Made by a program: the position numbers and the translations under genes
Assembly (NCBI GenBank): GCA_900104855.1
Contig: FNSS01000001.1
Coordinates: 7,635,001 to 7,699,000, forward strand
Source: Rhizobiales bacterium GAS188
Lineage (GTDB): Bacteria > Pseudomonadota > Alphaproteobacteria > Rhizobiales > Beijerinckiaceae
Direction: 5' to 3'
Length of the DNA: 64,000 nucleotides
The notes under the pieces: model-generated
What the model was told of the DNA's origin: nothing
Database searches by the model: none
Seen by the model: only the letters and a program-made list of their open reading frames with translations
Part shown: positions 1 through 8,697 of the stretch, piece after piece
Position numbering within the stretch: position 1 is the stretch's first letter
Layout of the letters: each line of letters begins with the position of its first letter

Positions 1-30
1 CCCCACCATTCGATGAGACGGTCGCCTGAT

Positions 31-198
31 CTACAAGCCCAGATAGGCCGCGCGGATGCGCTCGTCCGCGATCAGCTCGGCGGCTGGCCCGGCCATGGTG
101 ATGCGGCCGGTTTCCATGACATAGCCCCGATCGGCGATCCGCAAGGCCGCATAGGGATTCTGCTCGACCAGCAGTACCGTGATTGGCGACAGGCGTCG
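31..198 (-). pseudogene. LivF-type ABC ATPase, 3' remnant
   Basis: The minus strand reads a C-terminal tail typical of LivF, the ATP-binding subunit of branched-chain amino-acid ABC transporters: TVLLVEQNPYAALRIADRGY, then a segment with ETGRITMAG, ending RAAYLGL and a stop. The VEQN segment follows the position of the H-loop in this family. Only 56 codons including the stop remain. An in-frame TAG at 199-201 closes the frame upstream and there is no usable start. The Walker A, signature and Walker B motifs are absent. It is therefore a 3' fragment left by a rearrangement next to paaG. LivF-type transporters often sit in phenylacetate gene clusters, so it may once have belonged to a transporter of this locus (inference). 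Confidence 0.72.
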
Positions 199-242
199 CT
201 ATCCCCCTGTCCGACCTCGTTCGCGCCTTCTTTCGTCTAATA

Positions 243-264
243 ATTGACCGGCCGTTCGGATTAT
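243..264. promoter_or_regulatory. Candidate PaaR (TetR-type) operator upstream of paaG
   Basis: The sequence ATTGACCGGCCGTTCGGATT, with two further bases, fits the published TetR-type PaaR palindrome ACTNACCGNNCGNNCGGTNAGT closely. The ACCG-NN-CG-NN-CGG core is intact, and only the outer bases and the T after CGG differ. It lies about 55 bp before the GTG start of paaG, where a repressor site would be expected, and a TetR-family gene follows paaK. The match is by eye and binding is inferred. Confidence 0.5.
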
Positions 265-318
265 GCAAGGGGTTTCTCGAGCGGCGGGCAAAGCCGCGAC
301 TGCGCGGGAGGGAAGCAC

Positions 319-1106
319 GTGTCCGACACGGTCAAGGTGGCGCTCGACGACGGCTTATTGAGGCTGACGCTCAACCGTCCGGACAAGCTGAATTCCTTCA
401 ACGAGGAGATGCACCTGGCGCTGCGCGCCGCGATGCAGCGCGCTCACGACGAGAACGGCATTCGGGCGGTTCTGCTGACAGGGGCCGGGCGCGGCTTCTG
501 CGCGGGCCAGGATCTGGGCGATCGCGACCCGCGCAGAAGCACCGCGCCGCTCGATCTCGGATATACGGTCGAGGCTTTCTACAATCCGCTCATCCGACAG
601 ATGCGCAGCCTCAACAAGCTGATCATCTGCGCGGTCAATGGGTCGCTGCCGGAGCCGGCGCGAATATCGCGCTCGCCTGCGATATCGTCCTCGCGGCGCG
701 CTCCGCGAAATTCATTCAGACCTTTTCCAAGATCGGCCTGGTTCCCGATTCAGGCGGCACATGGAGCCTCGCCCAGTTGCTCGGCGAGGCGCGCGCCAAA
801 GCGCTCACCCTGACAGCCGAACCATTGCCGGCGGAGACCGCCGCGGCCTGGGGCCTGATCTGGAGAGTCGTCGACGATGCTGAGCTTGCGACCGAGGCCG
901 AGGCGCTCGGCAGGAGGCTGGCGGCTGGTCCGACCTTCGGGCTCGGTCTCATCAAGCAGGCGATTCAGGCGTCGGCCGGAAATACGCTCGCTCGGCAGCT
1001 CGACCTCGAACGCGACCTGCAGCGCCAGGCTGGCCACAGTGCCGACTTTGCGGAATGCGTCGTGGCCTTCCTCGACAAGCGACCCGCCGAGTTCACCGGA
1101 CGGTGA
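319..1106 (+). pseudogene. paaG: 2-(1,2-epoxy-1,2-dihydrophenyl)acetyl-CoA isomerase PaaG, frameshifted
   Basis: A crotonase-fold enzyme of phenylacetate catabolism that isomerises ring-epoxidised phenylacetyl-CoA to the oxepin-CoA. The GTG start at 319 has an upstream GGGAGG. The first frame runs through LRLTLNRPDKLNSFNEEM and AGRGFCAGQDLG, the oxyanion-loop region, to CAVNG near 642. The second frame resumes with AGAGANIALACDIVLAARSA, then KIGLVPDSGGTW, which carries the catalytic-type Asp, and ends DKRPAEFTGR. The expected junction is CAVNGVAAGAGAN. A single missing G in the G run at about 639-642 explains the break, since AATGGGTC stands where AATGGGGTC is expected. One added base restores a 262-residue protein, the family length. 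It could be a true pseudogene or a homopolymer sequencing error. It is co-oriented with paaK. Confidence 0.85.
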
Positions 1107-1214
1107 GCACCGACTTTTCCGCCCCGAACGCCGTCGCCTGCGCCGAGGTGGCGGCGTCTACGACAGCAAGGTGACGGACCGGACGCACCGCCCAATCGAG
1201 AAGCAGAGCAAAAC

Positions 1215-2525
1215 ATGGAAGATCTCTCGCCCCGCTTGGGCGATCTCGACCCGATCGAAACGGCCTCTCGCGACGAGATCGCGGCCCTTCAGCTTACACG
1301 GCTGAAGACGACGCTCCAGCACGCCTATCGCAGCTCGCCGCATTACAAAGCGAGGTTCGACGAGGCCGGTATCCATCCCGACGAGTTGAAGACGCTGTCC
1401 GATCTGGCGAAATTTCCATTCACGGTGAAGAACGACCTGCGCGACACCTATCCCTTCGGGATGTTCGCGGTTCCGCGCGAGAAGGTCGCCCGCATCCACG
1501 CCTCCTCCGGCACGACCGGCAAGCCGACGGTCGTCGGCTACACGCGAAACGACATCGAGATGTGGGCGAGCTGCGTGGCGCGCTCGATCCGGGCGGGCGG
1601 CGGCCGAGCCGGCGATGTCTGCCACGTCGCCTATGGCTATGGCCTGTTCACGGGCGGGCTCGGCGCGCATTACGGCGCCGAGAAGCTCGGCTGCACCGTC
1701 ATACCCATCTCAGGGGGCATGACCGAACGCCAGGTGACCCTGATCTTGGATTTCAAGCCGCGCATCATCATGGTGACGCCGTCCTACATGCTGTCGATCC
1801 TGGACGAGTTCCGCCGCCGGGGCATCGATCCGCGCAGCTCCTCCCTGGCCGTCGGCATCTTCGGCGCCGAACCTTGGACCAACGCCATGCGGGCGGAGAT
1901 CGAACAGGCCTTCGACATGCACGCCGTCGACATCTACGGCCTGTCGGAGGTGATCGGCCCCGGCGTCGCCTGCGAATGCGTGGAGACCAAGGATGGGCTG
2001 CACGTCTGGGAAGACCACTTCTACCCGGAGATCATCGATCCAAAGACCGGCGAGGTTCTCGCCGATGGCGAGCTGGGCGAGCTGGTCTTCACCTCGCTGA
2101 CCAAGGAGGCGCTGCCGATCATCCGCTACCGCACCCGCGACCTGACGCGGCTCATGCCCGGCACGGCGCGCGCGATGCGCCGCATCGAGAAGATCACCGG
2201 CCGCTCGGACGACATGATCATCCTGCGCGGCGTCAACGTCTTCCCGACGCAGATCGAGGAGCAGCTGCTGAAATGCAACGGATTGGCGCCGCATTTCCAA
2301 ATCGAGCTCGTCCGCGCCGGCCGCATGGACGACATGATCATACATGTCGAGGCCATGCCACACGCCACTGATGCGGCCGCTCGCGGCGCATCCGCCCAGG
2401 AGCTTGCGCACCACATCAAAAGCGTGGTGGGTGTCAGCACGAAGGTGAAGGTAGGTGACCCCGATTCGGTCGAGCGTTCGGCCGGAAAAGCGAGACGCGT
2501 CGTCGACAGCCGGCCGAAGGGATAG
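1215..2525 (+). CDS. paaK: Phenylacetate-CoA ligase
   Basis: Activates phenylacetate with ATP and CoA to phenylacetyl-CoA, the entry step of the cytosolic paa pathway. The 436-residue protein is full length for PaaK. It has the AMP-binding signature HASSGTTGKPTVVGYT near residue 95, the adenylate-forming core VDIYGLSEVIGPGVACEC, the RYRTRDLTRL motif, and the C-terminal hinge and lid GRSDDMIILRGVNVFPTQIE. It lies 108 bp after paaG. That gap contains a 23-codon GTG frame overlapping the paaG stop (STDFSAPNAVACAEVAAS) which could be the decayed start of a paaI-like thioesterase, though this is weak. The next gene is a TetR regulator 6 bp downstream, so the two are probably co-transcribed. Confidence 0.95.
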   Translation: MEDLSPRLGDLDPIETASRDEIAALQLTRLKTTLQHAYRSSPHYKARFDEAGIHPDELKTLSDLAKFPFTVKNDLRDTYPFGMFAVPREKVARIHASSGTTGKPTVVGYTRNDIEMWASCVARSIRAGGGRAGDVCHVAYGYGLFTGGLGAHYGAEKLGCTVIPISGGMTERQVTLILDFKPRIIMVTPSYMLSILDEFRRRGIDPRSSSLAVGIFGAEPWTNAMRAEIEQAFDMHAVDIYGLSEVIGPGVACECVETKDGLHVWEDHFYPEIIDPKTGEVLADGELGELVFTSLTKEALPIIRYRTRDLTRLMPGTARAMRRIEKITGRSDDMIILRGVNVFPTQIEEQLLKCNGLAPHFQIELVRAGRMDDMIIHVEAMPHATDAAARGASAQELAHHIKSVVGVSTKVKVGDPDSVERSAGKARRVVDSRPKG

Positions 2526-2531
2526 CAGGGA

Positions 2532-3128
2532 ATGGCCCGGACGAGGGCTGCTGATTTCGACGAGAAAAGGCGCAGCATTCTCGACAGCGCGGCGGCCGTC
2601 TTTGCGAAGCTCGGCATGGAGCGCGCCTCGATGGCGCAGATCGCGCAGGAGAACAACGTCTCCAAGGCGCTGCTCTACCACTACTATCCGAGCAAGGATC
2701 TCTTGATCTTCGATATCGGCCGCACCCATCTCGTCGAGTTGGCGGCGGCGATCGGCGAGGCCGACCGCCCCGATCTCGAGCCCAAAGCGCGTCTGCGCCA
2801 CCTGATCGGCGGCGTGCTGGAGAATTACCGCACGGCGTCGAATTTCCACCAGGTCCTGCTCAACGGCACGGGCTCGCTCAGCGACGCGCAGAAATCCGAG
2901 CTGCGGCAGATGGAGCGCCGCATCGTGAAGACGTTCTCCGACGTGCTGATCGACATCAATCCGACGCTGGGCAAGAGTCGCGCAGGCGTCACGCCCGTCA
3001 CCATGTCGCTGTTCGGCATCCTGAACTGGGTCTACACTTGGTTCCGGCCGAACGGCGCCCTGAGCCGCGAGGGATATGCCGACATGGTCGTGGCACTGTT
3101 CCTCAACGGCCTAAACGCGATGAAATAG
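2532..3128 (+). CDS. paaR: TetR-family regulator, probable PaaR
   Basis: A 198-residue TetR-family repressor. The N-terminal helix-turn-helix is clear: RRSILDSAAAVFAKLGMERA, then MAQIAQENNVSKALLYHYYP and SKDLLIFDI. The rest is the helical ligand-binding domain. It begins 6 bp after paaK, with GCAGGG as a weak ribosome-binding site, so it is translated with the ligase. TetR-type PaaR proteins bind phenylacetyl-CoA and release paa promoters, and a site fitting the PaaR consensus sits upstream of paaG at 243-264. Family membership is certain. The PaaR assignment rests on context and that site. Confidence 0.85.
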   Translation: MARTRAADFDEKRRSILDSAAAVFAKLGMERASMAQIAQENNVSKALLYHYYPSKDLLIFDIGRTHLVELAAAIGEADRPDLEPKARLRHLIGGVLENYRTASNFHQVLLNGTGSLSDAQKSELRQMERRIVKTFSDVLIDINPTLGKSRAGVTPVTMSLFGILNWVYTWFRPNGALSREGYADMVVALFLNGLNAMK

Positions 3129-3352
3129 GCGCACCGAACAGCTGGCGGCGCCTAAGAGCACCCGCCCTCACCTCTCAAAGCTCTCCAGAAATACGATCCC
3201 CGCTTCCGTCCAGCTCCGACTGATCGCGCCCCGTCGTGGTATCGGCGTTCACAATGCGGAATCGGTGTTCGCATCCACAACGTGGTGAAGGACGCCAAGA
3301 GAGTCGCTTTGCGCCCATATAGGCCGTCGGACGGCGCATGTGACCGATCCTT

Positions 3353-4111
3353 TCAACCTCCCGCGAAGCGCGTCGACGCGAACTCGTTGAAGCTGTTGAC
3401 GAGGCCGTGCTCGTTCGGCCCGACATTCGCCCTGAAGGCCTTCGCACCCTCGACCAGAATCTCATCCGCATCCGTGCCGAACACGGCCATCGCCTCCGTG
3501 ATGAACTGGTCGAGCGGCATCGCCTCCTCAGCCTCGCGGCTGTTCATCAGATCGGTGCGCACCCAGGGCGGCGCGATCTCGAGCACGCGCACGCCGGCCT
3601 CCCTCAGGAGGAAGCGCTGCGACAGCGCATAGGAGTGAAGAGCGGCCTTGGTCGCCGAATAGACCGCTGTGACCGCCATCGGCACAAAGCCCAGCACGGA
3701 GCTCGTATAGGCGATGACCGCATCGGTCTTGCCCCTCAGATGCTCTATCAAAGCCGAGGTCATGCGAATCGGCCCCACGAGATTGGTGGTGACGGTATCG
3801 ACCACGAGCTTGTCGTCGATCCGGCCAGCTGCCCCGTCCGGCAGCATGATGCCGGCATTGTTGATGAGGACATTGAGATCGGGATGCTCGGCGATCAGCC
3901 GGGCCGCTACCGCGTCGATGCTCGCCGGATCGGTGATGTCGAGCTCGACCGCTTCCATGCCCGGATTGGCGGCGACGACCGCGTCGAGATTGGCCCGACG
4001 GCGGCCCGAGATGATCACCGTGTTGCCGCGCTTGTGGAACGCCTCCGCAAGGCCGCGGCCGATGCCGGAACCGCCGCCGGTGATGAAGATGGTATTGCCT
4101 GTGAGCTTCAT
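3353..4111 (-). CDS. SDR family oxidoreductase (DltE-like)
   Basis: A 252-residue short-chain dehydrogenase/reductase. It shows the Rossmann cofactor motif TGGGSGIG near residues 11-18, the NNAG structural motif, the catalytic Ser in TSSVLGF and the YSATK catalytic Tyr-Lys pair, then PPWVRTDL. The body resembles the DltE-like subgroup. The substrate cannot be deduced. I chose the ATG at 4111 because AAGGAGCG lies just upstream. The ATG five codons earlier has no such site. It is the last gene of the minus-strand group SnoaL-like protein / SDR, downstream of an MFS gene and a TetR gene. An efflux or detoxification role is inferred. Confidence 0.88.
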   Translation of the reverse strand: MKLTGNTIFITGGGSGIGRGLAEAFHKRGNTVIISGRRRANLDAVVAANPGMEAVELDITDPASIDAVAARLIAEHPDLNVLINNAGIMLPDGAAGRIDDKLVVDTVTTNLVGPIRMTSALIEHLRGKTDAVIAYTSSVLGFVPMAVTAVYSATKAALHSYALSQRFLLREAGVRVLEIAPPWVRTDLMNSREAEEAMPLDQFITEAMAVFGTDADEILVEGAKAFRANVGPNEHGLVNSFNEFASTRFAGG

Positions 4112-4122
4112 GGCTCGCTCCT

Positions 4123-4548
4123 TCAAGGATTGTCGGTTGCGGGAAAATCAGTCGGGGAAGCGGTCGCCGAACATCGGCAACCCGCTGACGGATGGGCCTT
4201 GGTCGCTTCGTCCTGGAGCACGTCCCAATGCTCGGCGAGCTTGCCGTCCTCGAAGCGCACGATGTCGGCCGCGATCCAGGCGGCGGCCCGGCCACTGCCC
4301 GAGAAGCGCCCATGCGCGATGACGTAATCGCCCTCGGCGACGATGAGCTGGTTGTCGTATCGCAGCGTGTCGGGAAGGGTGCGGACGAGGTTGAAGAGCC
4401 CGTCGCGACCGGGCGCGATATGGGCGCTGTGCTGGATGTAGCGCTCCGACCAGAAGCGTGCGGCGGCATCATAGTCGCGCCTATTGAAGAGCGTGTCGAA
4501 GGCTTCGAGAACGAGCGCCCTGTTCTGTTCCGGCGTGGTCTTGGACAT
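4123..4548 (-). CDS. SnoaL-like / NTF2-fold protein, likely 3' frameshift
   Basis: A small NTF2-fold protein of the SnoaL-like group: EAFDTLFNRRDYDAAARFWS, RYIQHSAHIAPGRDGLF, GDYVIAHGRFSGSG, KLAEHWDVLQDEAT. This family acts as small hydrolases or isomerases, or has unknown function. The start at 4548 has GGAGACC upstream. The last 20 or so residues (AHPSAGCRCSATASPTDFPA and on) look like out-of-frame translation. The neighbouring frame reads GPSVSGLPMFGDRFPD and then a stop at 4148-4150, which is the normal family ending. A one-base loss near 4185-4195 would explain this. With the corrected stop the gene no longer runs into the leader of the SDR gene. Confidence 0.8.
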   Translation of the reverse strand: MSKTTPEQNRALVLEAFDTLFNRRDYDAAARFWSERYIQHSAHIAPGRDGLFNLVRTLPDTLRYDNQLIVAEGDYVIAHGRFSGSGRAAAWIAADIVRFEDGKLAEHWDVLQDEATKAHPSAGCRCSATASPTDFPATDNP

Positions 4549-4571
4549 GGAAGGTCTCCTCTCATTTGGGG

Positions 4572-5780
4572 TCAGGACATGACAGGCGACGGGCTCGGCG
4601 CTCGCCGGCTCATGGCCATGACGAGAGACAAGGCCGCGGCCACACAGCTCGCGCCGACGAAGCCGAGCGCGAGCGGCGAGGCATTGGCGAGGGTAAGCGA
4701 GCCGAGCGCGGCGCCTGCCGAGAAGCCGAGGAACTGGAACGAGGCGTTCAGCGAGAGCACGACCGGCGCCACCTTCGCCCCGGCGATGCTGATGAGCCGC
4801 GCCTGCTGCGCCGGGAAGAACGACCAGGCCGACACACCCCAGAGCGCGATCCCCATCAGGATCGGGGTGCGCGCCGCCGTCGGCGGCAAGAGGATGGCGC
4901 TGGTCGACAGGCTAAGGAAAGCGAGCGCGAGCAGCGACAGGCTGGTGACGATCACCGGCAAATGCCCGAAGCGGTCGTTGAGGCGCCCACCGAGCCGCAG
5001 GCCGATCACGGCCGCGACGCCCCACATGAACAGCACGGCGCTGACGGACGATCCGGTGACAGCGGCGGCGAGCGCCAGGAACGAGGCGAGATAGGTGTAG
5101 ACCGCGTAGGCGCCCGTCGCCCAGAGCATGGTGGTGAGGAGCGCCAGGAAGATTGCGGGCTGGCGCACCACATCGAGACGCTCGCGCAGGCTCGCGACCG
5201 GCAGATGGTCGGCGATGTCGCGAGGCAGGCCGCTCAGCAGGCCTGCGGTCGCGATCAGCGCCATGACTCCAACGGCCGCGAAATTCAGCCGCCAGCCGAA
5301 GCGATCGCCGACCAGCGCGCCGAGAGGCACGCCGAGCGCGACTGCGACGCTGACGCCGCCAGTGACGATGGACAGGGCCGTGCCACGCCGCGACGGCTCA
5401 ACGAGGGCGCTCGCGAGCGCGGTCGCGTTCGGGACATAGAGGCCGGCCGCGATCGCGAGCAGGATGCGCGCCACGAGCAGGGTGGAGTAACCTTCGGCCG
5501 ACCAGGCGACGAAATTCGCGGCCGCGAAGGCAAGCATCGAGGCGATCAAGAGCCGCCTGCGGTCGATATCACCCGTCAGCGCAGTCAGGACAGGCGAGCT
5601 CAGCGCATAGGTGAGCGCGAATACGGTCACGAGCTGTCCGGCGCTGACGAGGCTCACCGACAGATCGCGGGAGAGGTCGGGCAGCAGCGGCGCGATCATG
5701 AAACCCTCGGTGCCGATCGCGAATGTGCCGAGCGCCAGCCAATAGAGCCGCGCCATCGAGCGGGGGGCCGTCGTCGTCAT
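4572..5780 (-). CDS. MFS transporter, drug:H+ antiporter-like (AraJ/DHA1 type)
   Basis: A 402-residue inner-membrane transporter with about 12 hydrophobic segments. The beginning, YWLALGTFAIGTEGFMIAPL, followed by DLSRDLSVSLVSAGQ is characteristic of the AraJ/YdhP-like DHA1 efflux group. The loop 2-3 motif is GDIDRRRLL and the RILLAIAAGLYVPNATA stretch is the usual helix 4. The ATG at 5780 is preceded by GGGAG. The gene lies 23 bp upstream of the SnoaL-like gene, so the three minus-strand genes probably form an operon. The promoter region contains a palindromic site matched by one before the neighbouring TetR gene, which points to ligand-inducible efflux. Substrate unknown. Confidence 0.9.
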   Translation of the reverse strand: MTTTAPRSMARLYWLALGTFAIGTEGFMIAPLLPDLSRDLSVSLVSAGQLVTVFALTYALSSPVLTALTGDIDRRRLLIASMLAFAAANFVAWSAEGYSTLLVARILLAIAAGLYVPNATALASALVEPSRRGTALSIVTGGVSVAVALGVPLGALVGDRFGWRLNFAAVGVMALIATAGLLSGLPRDIADHLPVASLRERLDVVRQPAIFLALLTTMLWATGAYAVYTYLASFLALAAAVTGSSVSAVLFMWGVAAVIGLRLGGRLNDRFGHLPVIVTSLSLLALAFLSLSTSAILLPPTAARTPILMGIALWGVSAWSFFPAQQARLISIAGAKVAPVVLSLNASFQFLGFSAGAALGSLTLANASPLALGFVGASCVAAALSLVMAMSRRAPSPSPVMS

Positions 5781-5792
5781 GGGATGCTCCCT

Positions 5793-5813
5793 TTTTAAGA
5801 TGGTCGGTCATCT
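5793..5813. promoter_or_regulatory. Candidate TetR operator, MFS operon promoter
   Basis: The plus strand reads TTTAAGATGGTCGGTCATCT (first 20 bases). AGATG and CATCT form an inverted repeat around GTCGGT. The same pattern, TTTAAGA-YG-RYCGGTCATMT, occurs in reverse orientation at 6457-6476 before the TetR gene. This copy lies 13 bp upstream of the MFS start codon, a position suited to repression. Confidence 0.6.
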
Positions 5814-5864
5814 CGAATTTCGGCGTAGAAGAAGCCGACCGGGCCATCGGTCGGCTTGCGTATG

Positions 5865-6446
5865 TCAGACGAGGATTTGGGTGAAGGCGACTGTCATGAA
5901 GCGATCGAAGGCGCGGCCGCTCTTCTCGACCCGCGTCCGCAGCAGCGCGCCCTCATAGGCATCGAGCAGGAAGGCGGCGAGATCCGCCGCCGGCGTCTTG
6001 GTCGTGATCGAGCCGTCGGCCTGGGCCTCGGCGATGACGGCAGCGACGTCCATCGACCACGCGAGATAGAGATCGGCCAGGCGTTCGCGGATCATCTGGC
6101 TCTGGTCGGCGAGTTCGGCGCTGAAATTCCCTAAAAGGCACCCGCGGCCGTAGCGTGCCTCGGTGAAGGCTTCGTTCAGTCGCTCGAAATGGGCGCGCAG
6201 CCGCTGCATCGCCGAGATGGACTTGTCAGCGAGGATGGCGCGGCGCGGGTTGTCTTGGCCATGGCCATAGCGTTCGACGACCTCGGCGCCGAGCGCCTCC
6301 TTGCTCTCGAAGTGATTGTAGAATGAGCCCTTCGGCACACCGGCCGCGGCCGTGATGTCCTGGACGCCGCAGCCGTTGAATCCCTTCTCGATCAGGATCT
6401 TGAGCCCGGCATCGACGATCTTCTGGCGAACATTGGGTCTCGGCAT
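5865..6446 (-). CDS. TetR-family regulator of the adjacent MFS/SDR operon
   Basis: A 193-residue TetR-family repressor. Its DNA-binding domain is RQKIVDAGLKILIEKGFNGC, VQDITAAAGVPKGSFYNHF and ESKEALGAEVVERY. The C-terminal half resembles the TetR_C group found in YxaF/NemR-like regulators, including GCLLGNFSAELADQS. I chose the ATG at 6446. The longer frame starting at 6482 would place the presumed operator inside the coding region, and homologues begin near RPNVRQKI. No good Shine-Dalgarno precedes 6446. The gene lies 84 bp upstream of the MFS gene in the same direction, with matching operators before both. It probably represses itself and the efflux group. Confidence 0.9.
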   Translation of the reverse strand: MPRPNVRQKIVDAGLKILIEKGFNGCGVQDITAAAGVPKGSFYNHFESKEALGAEVVERYGHGQDNPRRAILADKSISAMQRLRAHFERLNEAFTEARYGRGCLLGNFSAELADQSQMIRERLADLYLAWSMDVAAVIAEAQADGSITTKTPAADLAAFLLDAYEGALLRTRVEKSGRAFDRFMTVAFTQILV

Positions 6447-6456
6447 GGGCAGAACA

Positions 6457-6476
6457 ATATGACCGGTCGTCTTAAA
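6457..6476. promoter_or_regulatory. Candidate TetR operator, autoregulatory copy
   Basis: The plus strand reads ATATGACCGGTCGTCTTAAA. Its reverse complement aligns with the site at 5793-5813, sharing TTTAAGA, the central CGGTCAT and the final T. It contains the palindrome GACCGGTC and sits 10 bp before the TetR start codon. Confidence 0.6.
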
Positions 6477-6560
6477 TGTCAAGCACCTTGCCTGCGATTA
6501 GGCTTCCGGGCTCGGAAGGGCATCGCGCGCGCCTCCGAACCTCAACAGGCCTTAGACCGC

Positions 6561-8642
6561 CTAATGCTTGGCTCCCCAGTGCTTGGCCACCAACGTCAGC
6601 ACATCGTATTGCGCGACAAGCTGAGCGTCCTGATTGGTGACCGTGCAGTCCCAGCGCACCTCGCCGTAATCTTCGGTTTCGCGCGGGTTGATTTCCTTGC
6701 AGGTCAGCGTCACCCGCAGCGCGTCGCCTGGCTTGACCGGTTTGAGGAAGCGCAGCGCGTCGACGCCGTAATTGGCGAGCACCGGGCCAGGGGCCGGATC
6801 GACGAACAGGCCGGCCGCAAAGGACACGATCAGATAGCCATGCGCGACGCGGCCGCCGAAGAACGGGTTCGCCCTGGCGGCCTCTTCGTCCATATGGGCG
6901 TAGAAGGTATCGCCGGTGAAATGTGCGAAATGCTCGATGTCCTCTAGCGTGACGGTGCGCGCGGCCGTGACGAGCTGATCACCGATCTCGAGCTCCGCGA
7001 GCGATTTGCGGAACGGATGGACACCGTCCTGGTGCACCTTTGCCTGGTGCGTCTTCGCGCCCTGCATCCAGCGGCCGGTAACCTCCGACAGAAGCCAGGG
7101 CGCGCCCTGGACGGCGGTGCGCTGCATATAGTGCATCACGGCGCGCATGCCGCCAAGCTCCTCGCCCCCGCCGGCTCGACCCGGCCCGCCATGGACGAGA
7201 ACCGGCAGAGGCGAGCCATGGCCGGTCGAGGATTTGGCGCTTACGCGGTTGCCGATCATCACGCGGCCATGCCACGGCCCAAGCGCATGCACGGCTTCGC
7301 GCGCGAATGCGGGGTCATTGGTGAAGACCGAGGCCACGAGGCTGCCCTTGCCGCGCCGGGCGAGCGTGGCGGCCTCGTCGACCGTCTCGTAGGGAATGAT
7401 CGTGCTCACCGGCCCGAAGGCCTCGACGTCGTGGACGGCGCTCGCGCCGCCCGGCCTGTCGCAATAGAGGAGCACCGGGTTGAGGAAGGCGCCCGCCTCG
7501 GCATCGCCCGAATGGAGGTTGACGCGGTCCGGATCGCCGGCGACGATCTCGGCCTCGCTGCGCAATTCGTCGATGCGGGCCCGCACCTCATCGCGCTGCG
7601 CGAGGCTCGCCAGTGGTCCCATCCGCGTCGCCTCCTCGGCAGGATTGCCGACCGCGGTCTTGGCGAGCCGGTCGCCGAGCGCCTCGATCAAGGCGTCGAC
7701 CGCCTTGCGCGGCGCGATCACGCGGCGGATTGCCGTGCATTTCTGCCCGGCCTTCACGGTCATCTCGCGAGCGACCTCCTTGACGAAGAGGTCGAATTCC
7801 TCAGTGCCTGGAACGGCGTCCGGCCCAAGGATGGCGGCGTTGAGTGAATCCGCCTCCATCGTGAAGCGCACCGAGTGCGCGACGATCGCCTGGTGGGTCC
7901 GGAGCTTGCGGCCGGTAGCGGCCGAGCCGGTGAAGGTGACGACGTCCTGGCAGTCGACATGGTCGAGCAGGTCGCCGACCGAGCCGCTGATGAGTTGCAG
8001 GGCGCCCTTCGGCAGGATGCCGGCCGCGATGATCCGGCGCACCATCAGTTCAGCAAGGTAAGCGGTCTGGCTCGCCGGCTTCACGATCGCCGGCATGCCG
8101 GCGAGCAGCGTCGGCGCGAGTTTCTCCAGCATGCCCCAGCAGGGGAAGTTGAAGGCGTTGATGTGGATCGCCACGCCTTCCAGCGGCGTCAGGATGTGCT
8201 GCCCGCAGAAGCTGCCATCGCGCGACAGGAGCTCGACCTCGCCATCGACCAGGGTCCGGGTGTTCGGCAGCTCGCGACGCCCCTTCGACGCGTAGGACAG
8301 GAGCGTGCCGATGCCGCCCTCGATGTCGATCCAGCTATCGGTGCGCGTCGCGCCGGTGGCGGTGGAGAGGGCATAGAACTCCTCCTTCGCCGCCGTGAGC
8401 GCCTGGCCCAGCGCCTTCAGCGCGAGCGCCCGCTCATGGAAGCTCATCTTGCGCAGCGCCGGCCCGCCGATCTCGCGGCCGTGGCTCAGCGCGAGCTTCA
8501 TGTCGATGCCGCTGGCGTCGATCAGCGCGACCTCCTCGCCGGTCGCCGCGTCGCGCAGCGGCAAGCCCTCGCCCGCGCCGCGGACCCACTCGCCGCCGAT
8601 ATAGGACTCAAGCCGGCGGATGCTCTTCACTGGCGCGTTCAT
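6561..8642 (-). CDS. paaZ: Bifunctional oxepin-CoA hydrolase / 3-oxo-5,6-dehydrosuberyl-CoA semialdehyde dehydrogenase
   Basis: Opens the seven-membered oxepin-CoA ring and oxidises the resulting aldehyde with NADP in the phenylacetate pathway. The N-terminal aldehyde dehydrogenase domain (about 1-530) has the [20 protein letters not shown] segment, Glu264 in TMEADSL and the nucleophile Cys302 in GQKCTAIRR. The C-terminal MaoC-like (R)-specific hydratase domain (about 550-690) has the hot-dog motif [18 protein letters not shown] with the Asp-His pair, then GGRVAHGYL. At 693 residues it matches PaaZ (681 in E. coli). AAAGGGAT precedes the ATG. It is followed upstream (in minus orientation) by a PaaA/PaaC-like gene 55 bp away, likely in the same transcript. 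It faces away from paaGK. Confidence 0.95.
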   Translation of the reverse strand: MNAPVKSIRRLESYIGGEWVRGAGEGLPLRDAATGEEVALIDASGIDMKLALSHGREIGGPALRKMSFHERALALKALGQALTAAKEEFYALSTATGATRTDSWIDIEGGIGTLLSYASKGRRELPNTRTLVDGEVELLSRDGSFCGQHILTPLEGVAIHINAFNFPCWGMLEKLAPTLLAGMPAIVKPASQTAYLAELMVRRIIAAGILPKGALQLISGSVGDLLDHVDCQDVVTFTGSAATGRKLRTHQAIVAHSVRFTMEADSLNAAILGPDAVPGTEEFDLFVKEVAREMTVKAGQKCTAIRRVIAPRKAVDALIEALGDRLAKTAVGNPAEEATRMGPLASLAQRDEVRARIDELRSEAEIVAGDPDRVNLHSGDAEAGAFLNPVLLYCDRPGGASAVHDVEAFGPVSTIIPYETVDEAATLARRGKGSLVASVFTNDPAFAREAVHALGPWHGRVMIGNRVSAKSSTGHGSPLPVLVHGGPGRAGGGEELGGMRAVMHYMQRTAVQGAPWLLSEVTGRWMQGAKTHQAKVHQDGVHPFRKSLAELEIGDQLVTAARTVTLEDIEHFAHFTGDTFYAHMDEEAARANPFFGGRVAHGYLIVSFAAGLFVDPAPGPVLANYGVDALRFLKPVKPGDALRVTLTCKEINPRETEDYGEVRWDCTVTNQDAQLVAQYDVLTLVAKHWGAKH

Positions 8643-8697
8643 GGCTTAGATCCCTTTTCGATCGTTGTGAGCGACGTATCACCGACGCAAGCGCGGG

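Noticed and set aside
3123-3160. GGCGC...GCGCC after the paaR stop as a terminator
   Set aside because: Stem of five with a long loop and no T tract.
4566-5798. A 410-codon plus-strand open frame rich in Arg, Glu and Gly
   Set aside because: Mirror of the MFS gene. The composition is typical of antisense frames and there are no domains.
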